NCBI GenBank assembly: GCA_045635745.1
Contig: JAZTWG010000017.1
Location: 1-47,598 of the forward strand
Length of the DNA: 47,598 bases
Source of the DNA: SIG78 sp045635745
Lineage (GTDB): Bacteria > Verrucomicrobiota > Lentisphaeria > Victivallales > Victivallaceae
Reading direction: 5' to 3'
The notes beneath the pieces were generated by a model that was not told where the DNA came from, ran no database searches, and saw nothing but the letters and a program-made list of their open reading frames with translations. Below are positions 32,193 to 41,127 of this stretch, in pieces (positions within the stretch are counted from its first letter, which is position 1; each line of letters opens with the position of its first letter). Position numbers and translations under genes: made by a program.

Positions 32193-32210
32193 TGGAAAGG
32201 ACTTCTGATC

Positions 32211-33926
32211 ATGGCGAACTTTTTTTCTGACAATCGCGATCTTGAGTTCACGCTGAACAACCTCGATTTGCTCGAAGCTGTTGCTTTGCGTGAAAACAAT
32301 TACGAATATGCCAAAGAATTTGAAACCGCTCCGGTTGACTACGCTGATGCGCTGGACAACTTCAACCGCGTGCTGAACGTGGTCGGTGAAATCTGCGGCG
32401 ACAATATCGAACCCCGCAGCCGCACTGTGGACCGCGAAGGTCCGCACTTTGCCGACGGCGTGGTGACCTATCACCCGCTGACTCAGGCAAACCTGGAGGA
32501 TCTGCGTAAGGCGGATGTGTCGGGTGTTATGCTTGAACACCGCTTTGGCGGTTTGAACTTCCCGGTGTCGGTTTACACCATGATGACCGAAATGGTCTCG
32601 CGTGCCGATGCCAGCTTGCAGAACCTCTTTGGTCTGCAGGATATTGCCGAAACCATTGCCGAATTCGGCAGCGAAGAGCAGAAGCAGCAGTATCTGCCGC
32701 TGTTCGCCGAAGGCAAGGTCGACGGCTCCATGGACTTGACCGAACCGGATTACGGCTCGGACCTGCAGGCGGTCAAACTTCGCGCCTGGCAGGATGAAAA
32801 GACCGGCCAGTGGTACCTCAATGGTATGAAACGCTTTATCACCAACGGCTGTGCTCAGGTGCACCTGGTGCTGGCGCGTTCCGAAGAAGGCACCAGCGAC
32901 GGCCGCGGCTTGTCGATGTTTATTTGCGAAGCCTGCCCGCAGCTGGTGGTGCGCCGCATCGAAGATAAAATGGGTATCCACGGCGTTGCGACTTGCGAAC
33001 TGCAGTACAACGATGTGCCCGCCCAGCTCTGCGGCAAACGCCGTCTGGGTCTGATCCGTTACGTCATGAGTCTGATGAACGGCGCCCGCGTGGCGATCAG
33101 TGCACAGGCTGTCGGTATTGCCGAAGCGGCTTACCGTGCGGCCCGCCAGTACGCTGCCGAACGAGAACAGTTCAAGAAGAGTATTGATAAATTCCCGGCC
33201 ATCTACGATATGCTTGCCGGTATGAAAGCCAAGCTGACCGCCGCCCGTACATTGCTGTACGAAACCACCCGTGCGGTCGACCTGCGTACTGTCTACACCC
33301 ATCTGGCTGAACAGCCCGGTGCCAGCGCAGAAGTCAAAGAAATGGCCAAATACTACAACAAGCTGGCCGCTATTCTGACTCCGATGTGTAAGGCAATGGC
33401 CACTGAAAGCGCCAACCAGATCGCTTACGATACCATTCAGATCCACGGCGGTACCGGTTTTATGCGCGACTTCAATGCTGAACGTTTCTACCGCGATGCC
33501 CGTATTACCAACATCTACGAAGGTACCACCCAGCTTCAGGTTGTGGCCGCCATCGGTGGTGTGATGCAGCGCGATGCAGACAAACGTCTGGGCGAAATGT
33601 TTGCCATCGAATTCGAAGGCGAATCTGCCCGTCTGGCCGAAATCGTTAAAGGTTTGTATGCCAAGCAGCTCGAAGCGGTCAAGTTTGTTGCCGATCGCAA
33701 AGACGTGGCCTACCACGATCTGCACGCCCGCGATCTGGTGGAAATGGAAACCTATGTGTTCGTCGGTATGCTGATGCTGCGTGACGCCCAGAAGTGCGAA
33801 GATCGTTTCGTGCTGGCCGAACGCTACATCCTGGATGCACAGGCAGAATTTGCCAAGCGTTATGCCAAGGTTATGTCCGGCGATCTGACGGTGATCGATC
33901 ATCATCGCGATGTGATCGACTACTGA
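32211..33926 (+). CDS. Acyl-CoA dehydrogenase (large form, with C-terminal extension)
   Basis: A 571-residue FAD enzyme that introduces a double bond into, or as part of a fermentation reduces, an acyl-CoA. N-terminal helices, a middle beta domain (DGSMDLTEPDYGSDLQAVKL, WYLNGMKRFITNGCA, IEDKMGIHGVATCELQYNDV) and the C-terminal helical domain (YAAEREQFKKSIDKFPAIYD, IQIHGGTGFMRDFNAERFYR) are intact. The likely catalytic Glu is in ITNIYEGTTQLQVVA. About 110 extra residues after this point match the size of the DmdC-like/large ACAD branch. Together with etfBA it forms one operon. The acyl chain is unknown; butyryl-CoA is plausible for a gut anaerobe. Confidence 0.9.
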   Translation: MANFFSDNRDLEFTLNNLDLLEAVALRENNYEYAKEFETAPVDYADALDNFNRVLNVVGEICGDNIEPRSRTVDREGPHFADGVVTYHPLTQANLEDLRKADVSGVMLEHRFGGLNFPVSVYTMMTEMVSRADASLQNLFGLQDIAETIAEFGSEEQKQQYLPLFAEGKVDGSMDLTEPDYGSDLQAVKLRAWQDEKTGQWYLNGMKRFITNGCAQVHLVLARSEEGTSDGRGLSMFICEACPQLVVRRIEDKMGIHGVATCELQYNDVPAQLCGKRRLGLIRYVMSLMNGARVAISAQAVGIAEAAYRAARQYAAEREQFKKSIDKFPAIYDMLAGMKAKLTAARTLLYETTRAVDLRTVYTHLAEQPGASAEVKEMAKYYNKLAAILTPMCKAMATESANQIAYDTIQIHGGTGFMRDFNAERFYRDARITNIYEGTTQLQVVAAIGGVMQRDADKRLGEMFAIEFEGESARLAEIVKGLYAKQLEAVKFVADRKDVAYHDLHARDLVEMETYVFVGMLMLRDAQKCEDRFVLAERYILDAQAEFAKRYAKVMSGDLTVIDHHRDVIDY

Positions 33927-33963
33927 TAAAACATTTATCGGTAAAAACCGGTCTTAATAAGCC

Positions 33964-34000
33964 CGCCCGGAATAAAAATTTGTTCCGGGCGTGGTTTTGA
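33964..34000 (+). terminator. Probable intrinsic terminator of the etf-acd operon
   Basis: CGCCCGGAA (33964-33972) pairs with TTCCGGGCG (33983-33991) around a ten-base loop, followed by TGGTTTTGA. The stem is perfect, but the T-run is interrupted, so termination may be partial and rpoZ-purE may be reached by read-through. Confidence 0.7.
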
Positions 34001-34045
34001 TTTAAATTCCGGAGTTCAAACCGGTGTGAGAAAGGACAACATAAG

Positions 34046-34306
34046 ATGAATAACGCATATTTGGATATGGCGAAAAAAGTGATTTCCGATCCGCAGATTC
34101 TTTCGGTTGTTTCAGCCAAGCGGGCGCGTCAGTTGGCGCTGGGAGCCCGTCCGATGGTCAAATGCGATTCCGAAAATCATCTGGATGTGGCGCTTTTGGA
34201 AATCGGCGAAGGTTTGATCGGCTATGAATTCGGCAATCCGGAAGCAGAAGCCGAAGTAACAGTTGCCGTCGAAGAAGCAACTGAAGCCGAAACACAGGAA
34301 TCCTGA
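34046..34306 (+). CDS. rpoZ: DNA-directed RNA polymerase omega subunit
   Basis: An 86-residue small subunit that helps fold and assemble the beta' subunit of RNA polymerase. The core signature VVSAKRARQLALGARPMV and then VALLEIGEGLIGYEF is that of omega. The C-terminal 25 residues are an acidic, Glu/Ala/Val-rich tail (EAEAEVTVAVEEATEAETQE). AAAGGA lies about nine bases before the ATG. purE follows after 27 bases. Confidence 0.88.
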   Translation: MNNAYLDMAKKVISDPQILSVVSAKRARQLALGARPMVKCDSENHLDVALLEIGEGLIGYEFGNPEAEAEVTVAVEEATEAETQES

Positions 34307-34333
34307 TAAGAGAATTTTTCTGGAGCAAATATC

Positions 34334-34840
34334 ATGGAAAAGCCGCTGGTTGGAATAGTCATGGGCAGCAAGAGCGACCTGCCGCTGCTGGAAGGAGCGT
34401 TCAAAGTTCTGGATGAATTTGGTGTGGCGTATACCGCCCGGGTGATGAGTGCTCACCGTACGCCGGAAAAGGCAATGGAGTTTGCCTCCACAGCACAGGC
34501 GAACGGTTTGAAAGTGATAATCTGTGCAGCAGGCATGGCGGCCCATCTGGCCGGAGTAATGGCGGCCCACACAGTGCTGCCGGTGCTTGGCATTCCGGTA
34601 GCCAGCGAACCTTTCAATGGTTTGGATGCATTGCTGGCGACCGTACAGATGCCGCCTGGGATTCCGGTTGGAACAGTAACGACCGGCAAAGCCGGGGCAA
34701 AAAATGCGGCGTTGCTGGCAGTAGCGATTCTTGCGTTGAGTGATGCAGAATTGCAGGAAAAACTCTGTGCGTTCCGCAAGGCCCAAACGGCGCAAGTGGA
34801 AGCTGCAGATGCAGAATTGCAGACAATGTTGGCAAAATAA
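34334..34840 (+). CDS. purE: N5-carboxyaminoimidazole ribonucleotide mutase (class I PurE)
   Basis: A 168-residue enzyme of purine synthesis that moves the carboxylate of N5-CAIR to C4. The family motifs are GIVMGSKSDLPLLEGA, VMSAHRTPEKAMEFA and IICAAGMAAHLAGVMAAHT, followed by VLGIPVASEPFNGLDALLAT and TTGKAGAKNAALLAVAIL. These match the class I bacterial form. GGAG lies eight bases before the ATG. purK is not adjacent. It is likely co-transcribed with rpoZ. Confidence 0.96.
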   Translation: MEKPLVGIVMGSKSDLPLLEGAFKVLDEFGVAYTARVMSAHRTPEKAMEFASTAQANGLKVIICAAGMAAHLAGVMAAHTVLPVLGIPVASEPFNGLDALLATVQMPPGIPVGTVTTGKAGAKNAALLAVAILALSDAELQEKLCAFRKAQTAQVEAADAELQTMLAK

Positions 34841-34874
34841 GTAAGAATTTTGCCTGAAAAAGTCATTAAAGGAT

Positions 34875-34902
34875 TTGCAAAATCCGTAAAATGGCTTATA
34901 GT
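34875..34902 (+). promoter_or_regulatory. Predicted promoter of tRNA-Ser
   Basis: TTGCAA (34875-34880), 16 bases, TATAGT (34897-34902), about 50 bases before the tRNA. The -35 lies inside a small hairpin GGATTT-GCA-AAATCC (34871-34885) that could end purE transcription. Confidence 0.45.
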
Positions 34903-34953
34903 ATATAAAACGCTATTTGAAGGTGTTAAAAAGTCTTCAAAGTTTTATATAGC

Positions 34954-35400
<447 letters not shown>

Positions 35401-35414
35401 AAGGAGATCATCTT

Positions 35415-35504
35415 ATGGCTGAAAGCAAGTTGCGTACACTTTCCATTGACTTTGCGGTGCATATACTCAATCTGGTAAAGTTTTTGAAAAGTAGCAAGGA
35501 ATAA
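35415..35504 (+). pseudogene. Truncated start of a four-helix-bundle (23S rRNA intervening-sequence type) protein
   Basis: Twenty-nine codons with an excellent ribosome site (AAGGAG 9-10 bases before the ATG): LRTLSIDFAVHILNLVKFLK. This looks like helix 1 of the small four-helix-bundle proteins of the 23S rRNA intervening-sequence/Avd-like family (usually about 120 residues, continuing with 'ISNQIGRSGTSIGANI'). Here a TAA ends the frame and no remaining part is found downstream; base composition changes from about 45-50% GC to very AT-rich at this point. The stop region now supplies the ribosome site (AAGGA) for the Sel1 gene. Confidence 0.6.
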
Positions 35505-35506
35505 TT

Positions 35507-36922
35507 ATGTTGTTTAGCTCCAAAAATATTTTATCTTTTATAGCAATTGTTTTTCTGTTTTTAATTTGTGTTTTATCTTATTATAAAACAATGACAATAC
35601 CACAAAAAAATAATATTAAACATAAAGAACAATCAGATTTTAATATTGGTATATCGTCTATAAATTATCGGGATGAAATTTCATATCAAAAGATGCTTGA
35701 AATAAAGAAGATAATAGTAGAAGAACCGTATAATAAACAACTACTATCAAAAATGCATTTGAATTTATTTGCAGAGTTGTGCTGCTTATCTATCTCAACA
35801 GGGGGCAGTAAGAGGCGGGAAGCCTTGTATATGTTGGATAATTATATTGAAATTGCAAAAGTTTTAAGCATTTCCAATACTGATATAGCAAAAAAAATCA
35901 GTTTTCTTTATAAAAAAAATCCGGCTTTGGTTACAACATTTTGGAGCATAACATTGCCAATTATTGCAAAGTATGATTATTTTTACATTGGAGATAAAAT
36001 TTTAGAAAATGGAAATTATTATCTATTTTGGGATAAATTGTGCAATTATTATAAAATCACTCCGGCGAAAGGTCGTGATAATATTTATTTCAAAGATGGC
36101 TATATCAAATATATAAATTCAATGTTAAAAATTATTGCAAAAAATAATAATTTTTTTATCGCTTATGATATTTTTCATGAAGCCATTCATTTTTGTATTG
36201 AGAATAATTTGGATGCCAAAAAAATAACTTCTCCTTTTTGTTATTGGAATTCTATGCAACAGAAGCAAGCTATCGAAGAATTTACGAAAGATGCAGATGA
36301 TGGAAATGAAAATGCAATAATTTATGTTGCAGATTGTTATTATAACGGAGTCGGCATACAACGAGATCATCATATAGCATTTAATTACTATTTGCAGGCC
36401 GCAAAAAAAAATAATCCATATGCGCAATATAAGGTCGCGCAAGCCTACTACTATGGAGAGGGATGCAGGCAAAATACGGCTGCCGCTATTGCTTGGTTGC
36501 AAAAAGGCATTTCTCAAAATCAAAACAATGAATCTGATATGGAATATATGTTAGCAGTAATTTATATGGAAAAAAAAGAGATTATCTTCCAAAAACGAGC
36601 CGTAAAGATATTATTGAAATTGTCTGAATCTGGATATCAACAAGCTATATTGGATTTAGCGATATGTTATTATCAAGGTAAGATTATTGAAAAAAATGAT
36701 TTAAAGGCAGAGGAATTAGCAAAGAAACTTGTCGCAGAAAATGATGATGAATATGTAAAAAATACAGCTCAGGCATTATTATGTGCTTTATATGTTAAAA
36801 ACAAGATATTTAATAAAGATGTTGTTCAAAATCGAAAAATATTAGAGGAATTAGCAAAAAAAGGGAATGATTTTGCCAAAACAGCCCTTAAGCTTCTTAA
36901 TGATGGAAGATTTAAAAAATGA
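35507..36922 (+). CDS. Sel1-repeat protein with N-terminal membrane anchor, low-GC island
   Basis: A 471-residue protein. One hydrophobic helix near residues 8-28 (ILSFIAIVFLFLICVLSYYK) acts as signal anchor; the rest is probably outside the cytoplasm. Sel1-like (TPR-related) repeats occupy the C-terminal half, e.g. GNENAIIYVADCYYNGVGIQ, NPYAQYKVAQAYYYGEGCRQ and YQQAILDLAICYYQGKIIEK. Such repeats bind proteins and are common in secretion, stress and toxin-immunity contexts. The gene is far more AT-rich than all other genes here (roughly 30% GC by eye against about 50%), with many AAA, ATA and TTA codons, indicating recent transfer. Its stop overlaps the start of the next, decayed gene (ATGA). 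Confidence 0.82.
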   Translation: MLFSSKNILSFIAIVFLFLICVLSYYKTMTIPQKNNIKHKEQSDFNIGISSINYRDEISYQKMLEIKKIIVEEPYNKQLLSKMHLNLFAELCCLSISTGGSKRREALYMLDNYIEIAKVLSISNTDIAKKISFLYKKNPALVTTFWSITLPIIAKYDYFYIGDKILENGNYYLFWDKLCNYYKITPAKGRDNIYFKDGYIKYINSMLKIIAKNNNFFIAYDIFHEAIHFCIENNLDAKKITSPFCYWNSMQQKQAIEEFTKDADDGNENAIIYVADCYYNGVGIQRDHHIAFNYYLQAAKKNNPYAQYKVAQAYYYGEGCRQNTAAAIAWLQKGISQNQNNESDMEYMLAVIYMEKKEIIFQKRAVKILLKLSESGYQQAILDLAICYYQGKIIEKNDLKAEELAKKLVAENDDEYVKNTAQALLCALYVKNKIFNKDVVQNRKILEELAKKGNDFAKTALKLLNDGRFKK

Positions 36923-37341
36923 AAAAAACTGTTAGCGCATTGTTCGCTTGCCTTGAAGGTGCGACAAGGAAAATTTCAGAAAAAACAATATGGTAAGAAA
37001 TAACTTTTGTAGTTGACATTGAAAATCCGATTACTGATAACGATTTCTATTTACATGCGACAGAATTGGCACGCAATTATGAAACAGAATATATAAATGC
37101 AGAGGGAATAACTGTTTTTTGAAAATTCCAAAAAATCCTAGATATTTCAGCATTAGAAATATTGGAAGTTGTAGATGGCGCTGAATTATTTTCTCGTTTT
37201 TTAACCTGGGGAGTTCAGAAAAGTTTTTCTTCGCTGAACGATCCTCTTTGTGAATTTTTGAAATTTCCTAGGAGGGTGCAAAAAATCATTTCTCCGCAAA
37301 ATGGCACCAACCGTGACCTTTTTAAATATATTTCATCATAG
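36919..37341 (+). pseudogene. Decayed gene coupled to the Sel1 gene (two in-frame stops)
   Basis: A frame of 141 codons starts at an ATG overlapping the Sel1 stop. It is interrupted by TAA at 36994-36996 and TGA at 37120-37122, yet the three parts read as one protein-like frame: KKTVSALFACLEGATRKISE, then EITFVVDIENPITDNDFYLH with ATELARNYETEYINAEGITV, then KFQKILDISALEILEVVDGA followed by ELFSRFLTWGVQKSF. The TGA replaces what was probably a Trp codon and the TAA a Tyr codon (W-stop-EITF). The order 'W-x-E-h-x-F ... A-x-E-L-A ... D-G-A-E-L-F-S' recalls DUF4288 proteins, a weak similarity by eye. AT-rich like the Sel1 gene. Possibly a lost immunity or partner protein. Confidence 0.6.
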
Positions 37342-37610
37342 AAGAAAATACAAATAACTCTGATTTGTATTTTAAAGCTCCGCAAGCAATGTAAAAGATG
37401 ATTGGAGATGATCTTCTTTTGAATTTAAGCAAAATCAAGGCGGTTTTAACAAAAAATTCATAAAAGACTATTGCCGTTTTTCTTTTACTTTTGCCGTAAT
37501 TCTGAGTTTTTCTGAATAAAAGTGAAGTGATTTTTAGAATTTCATTTCACAGCGAAATTCTGAAGTTTTTTCCTCAAAAAGCATTTCAGAATGATTGATG
37601 GAGTTACTCT
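37342..37610 (+). other. AT-rich non-coding end of the island with a terminator-like hairpin
   Basis: No gene is seen. AGAATTTC (37536-37543) and GAAATTCT (37554-37561) form a perfect 8-bp stem followed by GAAG and six T (37566-37571), a plausible plus-strand terminator for the Sel1 unit. On the minus strand the region around 37560-37592 can fold into TTCTGAA/TTCAGAA with an inner T5/A5 pairing, a weak candidate for the end of the sugar operon. Confidence 0.5.
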
Positions 37611-38951
37611 TCAGAGAACAACAAATTTGAAATTCATCAAATGAGCCCAGTCTTTGAGTACTGCAATATTTCCATTGTAACAGCAGGTCAGGTGATGCGT
37701 TCCGCCGGCCCGGCTGTATTCTTCAAGAAAATCTGCTATATTGCTGTTGACCGGCGTAAACCACCCGCAGTTGCTGGTCCTGGGGTAATCTGACACCACT
37801 TCGTATGTTACCGGAGCTGCGATCAATGTGAATACGCCATCCGCACCAGGTGCCAGATTCACCAGCACCGCCTTGCCCGCCTTGAAACACCCCGTTGCAA
37901 TCACCGGATTGCCTGTATCGCTGAAACGATAGGGCATTTCGTGCAGATACGGCTTGTCTGCACAGATCGCCGGATTGATCTCGCCCATGTGACTGGTGAA
38001 AATACGATCGTTTTTCCAATCCGGGCAGAACATTTCTGTAAACGATGTTTCAGGAAATACTTTTGCCAGCACACCGGTAACTGCGGCGGTAAGCACATCG
38101 CCCTCGCCCGCATAGCCGATCCCGCGTTCCATTGCTTTAGAACATTCCAGAAACGGTACCGTTGACCAATTATCCTGCCGGTTTATGCCGGGGAATGCCA
38201 TGGTAAAAGCATCCAGTTTTTGCTGCTCAAGCCATTTGCGGATCTTGAGCGAAGTCTGCAAGGTGTTGCGGAGTGCGTTTTCAGTGATATTGTTATCCCA
38301 CTTGAAACGCTCTTTATCCAATGCCAGCTCTGCAGCGATTTCTTCATCTGATACTTCGCTTGCCGGAGTGTATTCCACAACTTGTATATTCAATGCTCCG
38401 TCAGGAATCCGGAAGTCGCCCATACCGTCAAAATCACCACCGATCTTCCCCACCCGGCAATGCACCATATTCCATGCCATGACTGCACTTTCAAGCTGCT
38501 GTGCCGCCCGGTCAAGCACATCGGAGTTTTGCCAGTGTCCGGCAGAGATCAGAAACTGTTTTTTATTACGCAATAACAGGTTGCAGAGATCCTGCACTCC
38601 ATGGATGCCATGATTATTCATAATGCCGTCCGGGGCGGTAAATTCATAATCAAATGTCGTATCAATGACTACTATCGGCAGCTCTGTATTGCTTAAAGGT
38701 TCAATGGCTTCCAGCGAAGGCGAATATGCCAGATGTAAAGTGGCGATCGCCTGACAGTTGCACTCTTCAAAGAGTTTGACTGCATCAGCAAATTCATTTT
38801 TTACGCAACAGGCGGGACTTTGCACAACTTCAAATCCGCGTTTTGCCAATTCATCAGCAATTTTTCCGGCAAAAGGGCGGAGAAATCTGCCGGTTTCCGG
38901 GGCAACCTGATCGTAAAGAGATATATACAAAGGCAAAAGACCGATTTTCAT
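37611..38951 (-). CDS. L-fucose/L-arabinose isomerase-family protein
   Basis: A 446-residue protein of the sugar (aldose-ketose) isomerase superfamily that includes L-fucose and L-arabinose isomerases, Mn-dependent cytoplasmic enzymes. Recognisable parts are KIGLLPLYISLYDQVAPETG at the start, CNCQAIATLHLAYSPSLEAI, KIGGDFDGMGDFRI, FPGINRQDNWSTVPFLECSK followed by GIGYAGEGDVLTAAVTGVL, and EMFCPDWKNDRIFTSHMGEI with acidic and His metal ligands. Last gene of the catabolic operon; its ATG overlaps the amidohydrolase stop (ATGA). It probably converts the aldose into a ketose for the FGGY kinase. Exact sugar unknown. Confidence 0.78.
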   Translation of the reverse strand: MKIGLLPLYISLYDQVAPETGRFLRPFAGKIADELAKRGFEVVQSPACCVKNEFADAVKLFEECNCQAIATLHLAYSPSLEAIEPLSNTELPIVVIDTTFDYEFTAPDGIMNNHGIHGVQDLCNLLLRNKKQFLISAGHWQNSDVLDRAAQQLESAVMAWNMVHCRVGKIGGDFDGMGDFRIPDGALNIQVVEYTPASEVSDEEIAAELALDKERFKWDNNITENALRNTLQTSLKIRKWLEQQKLDAFTMAFPGINRQDNWSTVPFLECSKAMERGIGYAGEGDVLTAAVTGVLAKVFPETSFTEMFCPDWKNDRIFTSHMGEINPAICADKPYLHEMPYRFSDTGNPVIATGCFKAGKAVLVNLAPGADGVFTLIAAPVTYEVVSDYPRTSNCGWFTPVNSNIADFLEEYSRAGGTHHLTCCYNGNIAVLKDWAHLMNFKFVVL

Positions 38952-39946
38952 AATTGTTTTATTCCTGTAAAAAGTTTATATGCGTTATCAAACAATATCA
39001 TTTTCATTGCATTACTGCCGGTTGCGGCAACGACTGCCCGTAGCTGTTCGTAGAAAAAAGTGGTAAATTTCACAATATTTTCAGTATCAAGTATGGCAGT
39101 ACCGATCTTGTAATTTTCTCCCATCAAATAGGCGTACTGATTATTTATTTCGACCGATTTACCGCGTAATAATGCAATCGGAGCATCGGAACCGAACAAT
39201 ATGCGTTCGGCAGGAAAATGATCGCAGGCGTATTTTATAATATCCGGGTTGTTGATCATGGCTGTATCAAAATAAGCATTGGAATATTGAGCAAGTTCCT
39301 CAATATTGCTATCTTTGATATTCCGCATGAAATACGCTCTGCCGATGTGGGCAAAAATAAATTTTATATTGCTGTATCTGCTGCAAAGCTCCACCATCTG
39401 CCGCTGATTGAGCAAATCGGCAAAACGCCCGCTGCGTGGTATATGCAACATTATTGCCAAACCTTTTTTATTGATGTAATCAAGCTGTTCAGCAGAGAGC
39501 ATATCCAATATTTCCACATCATTGGCTTTTTTATTGAAAACATGTGCCGCGTAATCCAGATAAGGTTTTACGCCGATAGCCTTGCTGTTTTCAACCCGGC
39601 GGGCAAGATCTTCGACTTTATCTGCCGGTGAAACCAGCACCATGGAAAATTCGTTTTGATGATTTACTTGCGGCACCCAATCGTGATCGCTATGCAAATC
39701 AGGCACTCCGAAACAGTTGATATACACCTCATGTCCGGGCAGTAATTCATGCATCAGTTCATGCCACAATGCAAGAGAAAATTCTCCACCGAAACGCTTG
39801 TAGCAGGATTGTTCCGGAAATTCAAAGTTTTCCGGAAACTCTGCTTTTTCAAAAATATGCACATGTGCATCAAAAATTTTATCAGGCAGAACATTGGCAA
39901 ATTCTTCCTGATAGATCTTTTTATCCATTTCATTTGCCAGAATCAT
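38948..39946 (-). CDS. Amidohydrolase-family (TIM-barrel) metal-dependent hydrolase
   Basis: A 332-residue protein of the amidohydrolase-2 group. The metal motif is IFDAHVHIFE near residues 22-31; further ligands are suggested by FIFAHIGRAYF and the Asp in ILFGSDAPIALLRG. Members act as lactonases, decarboxylases or uronate-isomerase-like enzymes. Start at ATG 39946 is supported by the ATGA overlap with the kinase stop and by GGAGG nine bases upstream; a longer frame to 40054 runs inside the kinase gene. In a sugar operon a sugar-lactone hydrolase role is likely, but this is inference. Confidence 0.82.
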   Translation of the reverse strand: MILANEMDKKIYQEEFANVLPDKIFDAHVHIFEKAEFPENFEFPEQSCYKRFGGEFSLALWHELMHELLPGHEVYINCFGVPDLHSDHDWVPQVNHQNEFSMVLVSPADKVEDLARRVENSKAIGVKPYLDYAAHVFNKKANDVEILDMLSAEQLDYINKKGLAIMLHIPRSGRFADLLNQRQMVELCSRYSNIKFIFAHIGRAYFMRNIKDSNIEELAQYSNAYFDTAMINNPDIIKYACDHFPAERILFGSDAPIALLRGKSVEINNQYAYLMGENYKIGTAILDTENIVKFTTFFYEQLRAVVAATGSNAMKMILFDNAYKLFTGIKQL

Positions 39947-41127
39947 TTTATCAAGCCTCCTGCGATTTTGGCGGCCCCTACGGCTCCGGTATAACTTGCG
40001 TATGGAGAATTTTCCACGGCAACATTCAAATATTTTTCCAGATAATAACGCCATGCTTTGCCTTCAGACGGGCCTCCGCAAATAACTATTTTCTGCATAT
40101 TGCAGTGTTGATCAAACTTTTCTTTGAAACGCATGATCACCGATTTCATCATATTTTCTGCCGCATTGCTCCCTGCCAGTGCTTCTTCGTTGAATAACTC
40201 ATAACGCTGTGTAATATTGCCGTAACGCTGCACAACAAACTCTTCCACTTCCAAACCGACTTGAGCAAGCGAAAACATTGCTCCCCAGCAGCCGCCGTTG
40301 GCAGCTTGGAATATATCGCACAATTCATTATCCGGCACATCTTCGCGTTGTTTTACCGGATAAAATCCCACCCAGCTGGTTCCGCAGCTTAAAAGCATAT
40401 TACCGGGAGTCAGTACATTTACCGCTCTGGCTGCGGCCGGATGGTCAAAACTGCCGGTTACAAGCGTTGTCTCTGCAGTCAAATTACCTTGAATGAATTC
40501 AGTTTTCAGCTTTCCGGCGACAGTTCCGGTCGGCACGATCTCCGGCAGTTGCGATTCTTTAAGTTCATAATAACTCAAGTAATCGGCCCAGCGGTTCCGG
40601 CTTTGATTCCACAGATAAAACGGCGTGGCATTGGAGCTGTCGAGCAAATGCTTTCCGCAAAGTTTCCACAAAACAAAGTCGTTGTTCATGGCAACGGTAC
40701 TTTTCTGCATAAGATCAGGCTGAAATCGTTTGAAATACTCCAGATGCATTAAAGTAAACATTGATAATGGCGGCCATCCGGAAGTTTCTCTTACCTGCCA
40801 CTCTGCGGGGGGCATAAAGTCCGGCATACGGTTATCCAGCCAGCTGATGATCGGGGTCAACGGCTCACCATCGCTGCTGCACAACAGCGTATTACCCGAA
40901 GCTGCAGCAAAAGCGATTCCCGCAATCGGCTCATTGGCAGCTTGCGACAACTCGCAAATGATACGCCATATCTGCTGAAAATACCGTCCGGCATCCAATT
41001 CAGTATGATTTTCTGCCGGATGTTGTAAATCAATGCGTTCGCTTATTTTTTTGAGTATACCTTTTTCCGGCGACCAGCACACACCTTTAACAGCACTGGT
41101 CCCCAGATCCAATCCTATGGAATTCAT
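39943..41127 (-). CDS. FGGY-family carbohydrate kinase
   Basis: A 394-residue cytoplasmic sugar kinase. The start NSIGLDLGTSAVKGVCW is the N-terminal phosphate motif; AFAAASGNTLLC and ISWLDNR follow in domain I, then VTGSFDHPAAARAVNVLTPG and LLSCGTSWVGF, and the ATP-binding motif IVICGGPSEGKAWRYYLE with GAVGAAKIAGGL at the end. It is shorter than xylulokinase or glycerol kinase (about 490-500), which fits a minor branch. The stop of the aminotransferase overlaps its ATG. It should phosphorylate the ketose made by the operon's isomerase. Confidence 0.88.
   Translation of the reverse strand: MNSIGLDLGTSAVKGVCWSPEKGILKKISERIDLQHPAENHTELDAGRYFQQIWRIICELSQAANEPIAGIAFAAASGNTLLCSSDGEPLTPIISWLDNRMPDFMPPAEWQVRETSGWPPLSMFTLMHLEYFKRFQPDLMQKSTVAMNNDFVLWKLCGKHLLDSSNATPFYLWNQSRNRWADYLSYYELKESQLPEIVPTGTVAGKLKTEFIQGNLTAETTLVTGSFDHPAAARAVNVLTPGNMLLSCGTSWVGFYPVKQREDVPDNELCDIFQAANGGCWGAMFSLAQVGLEVEEFVVQRYGNITQRYELFNEEALAGSNAAENMMKSVIMRFKEKFDQHCNMQKIVICGGPSEGKAWRYYLEKYLNVAVENSPYASYTGAVGAAKIAGGLIK

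Noticed and set aside
30222..33905. A 1227-codon open frame on the minus strand opposite etfB-etfA-acd
   Set aside because: It is the antisense of three clear genes. The strong codon bias of that operon removes stop codons from this antisense frame. It has no ribosome site and no recognisable domain.
37120..37122. TGA read through as selenocysteine or tryptophan in the decayed gene
   Set aside because: A TAA interrupts the same frame at 36994 and no SECIS-like hairpin was found, so a pseudogene is the simpler view. TGA is a normal stop for other genes here.
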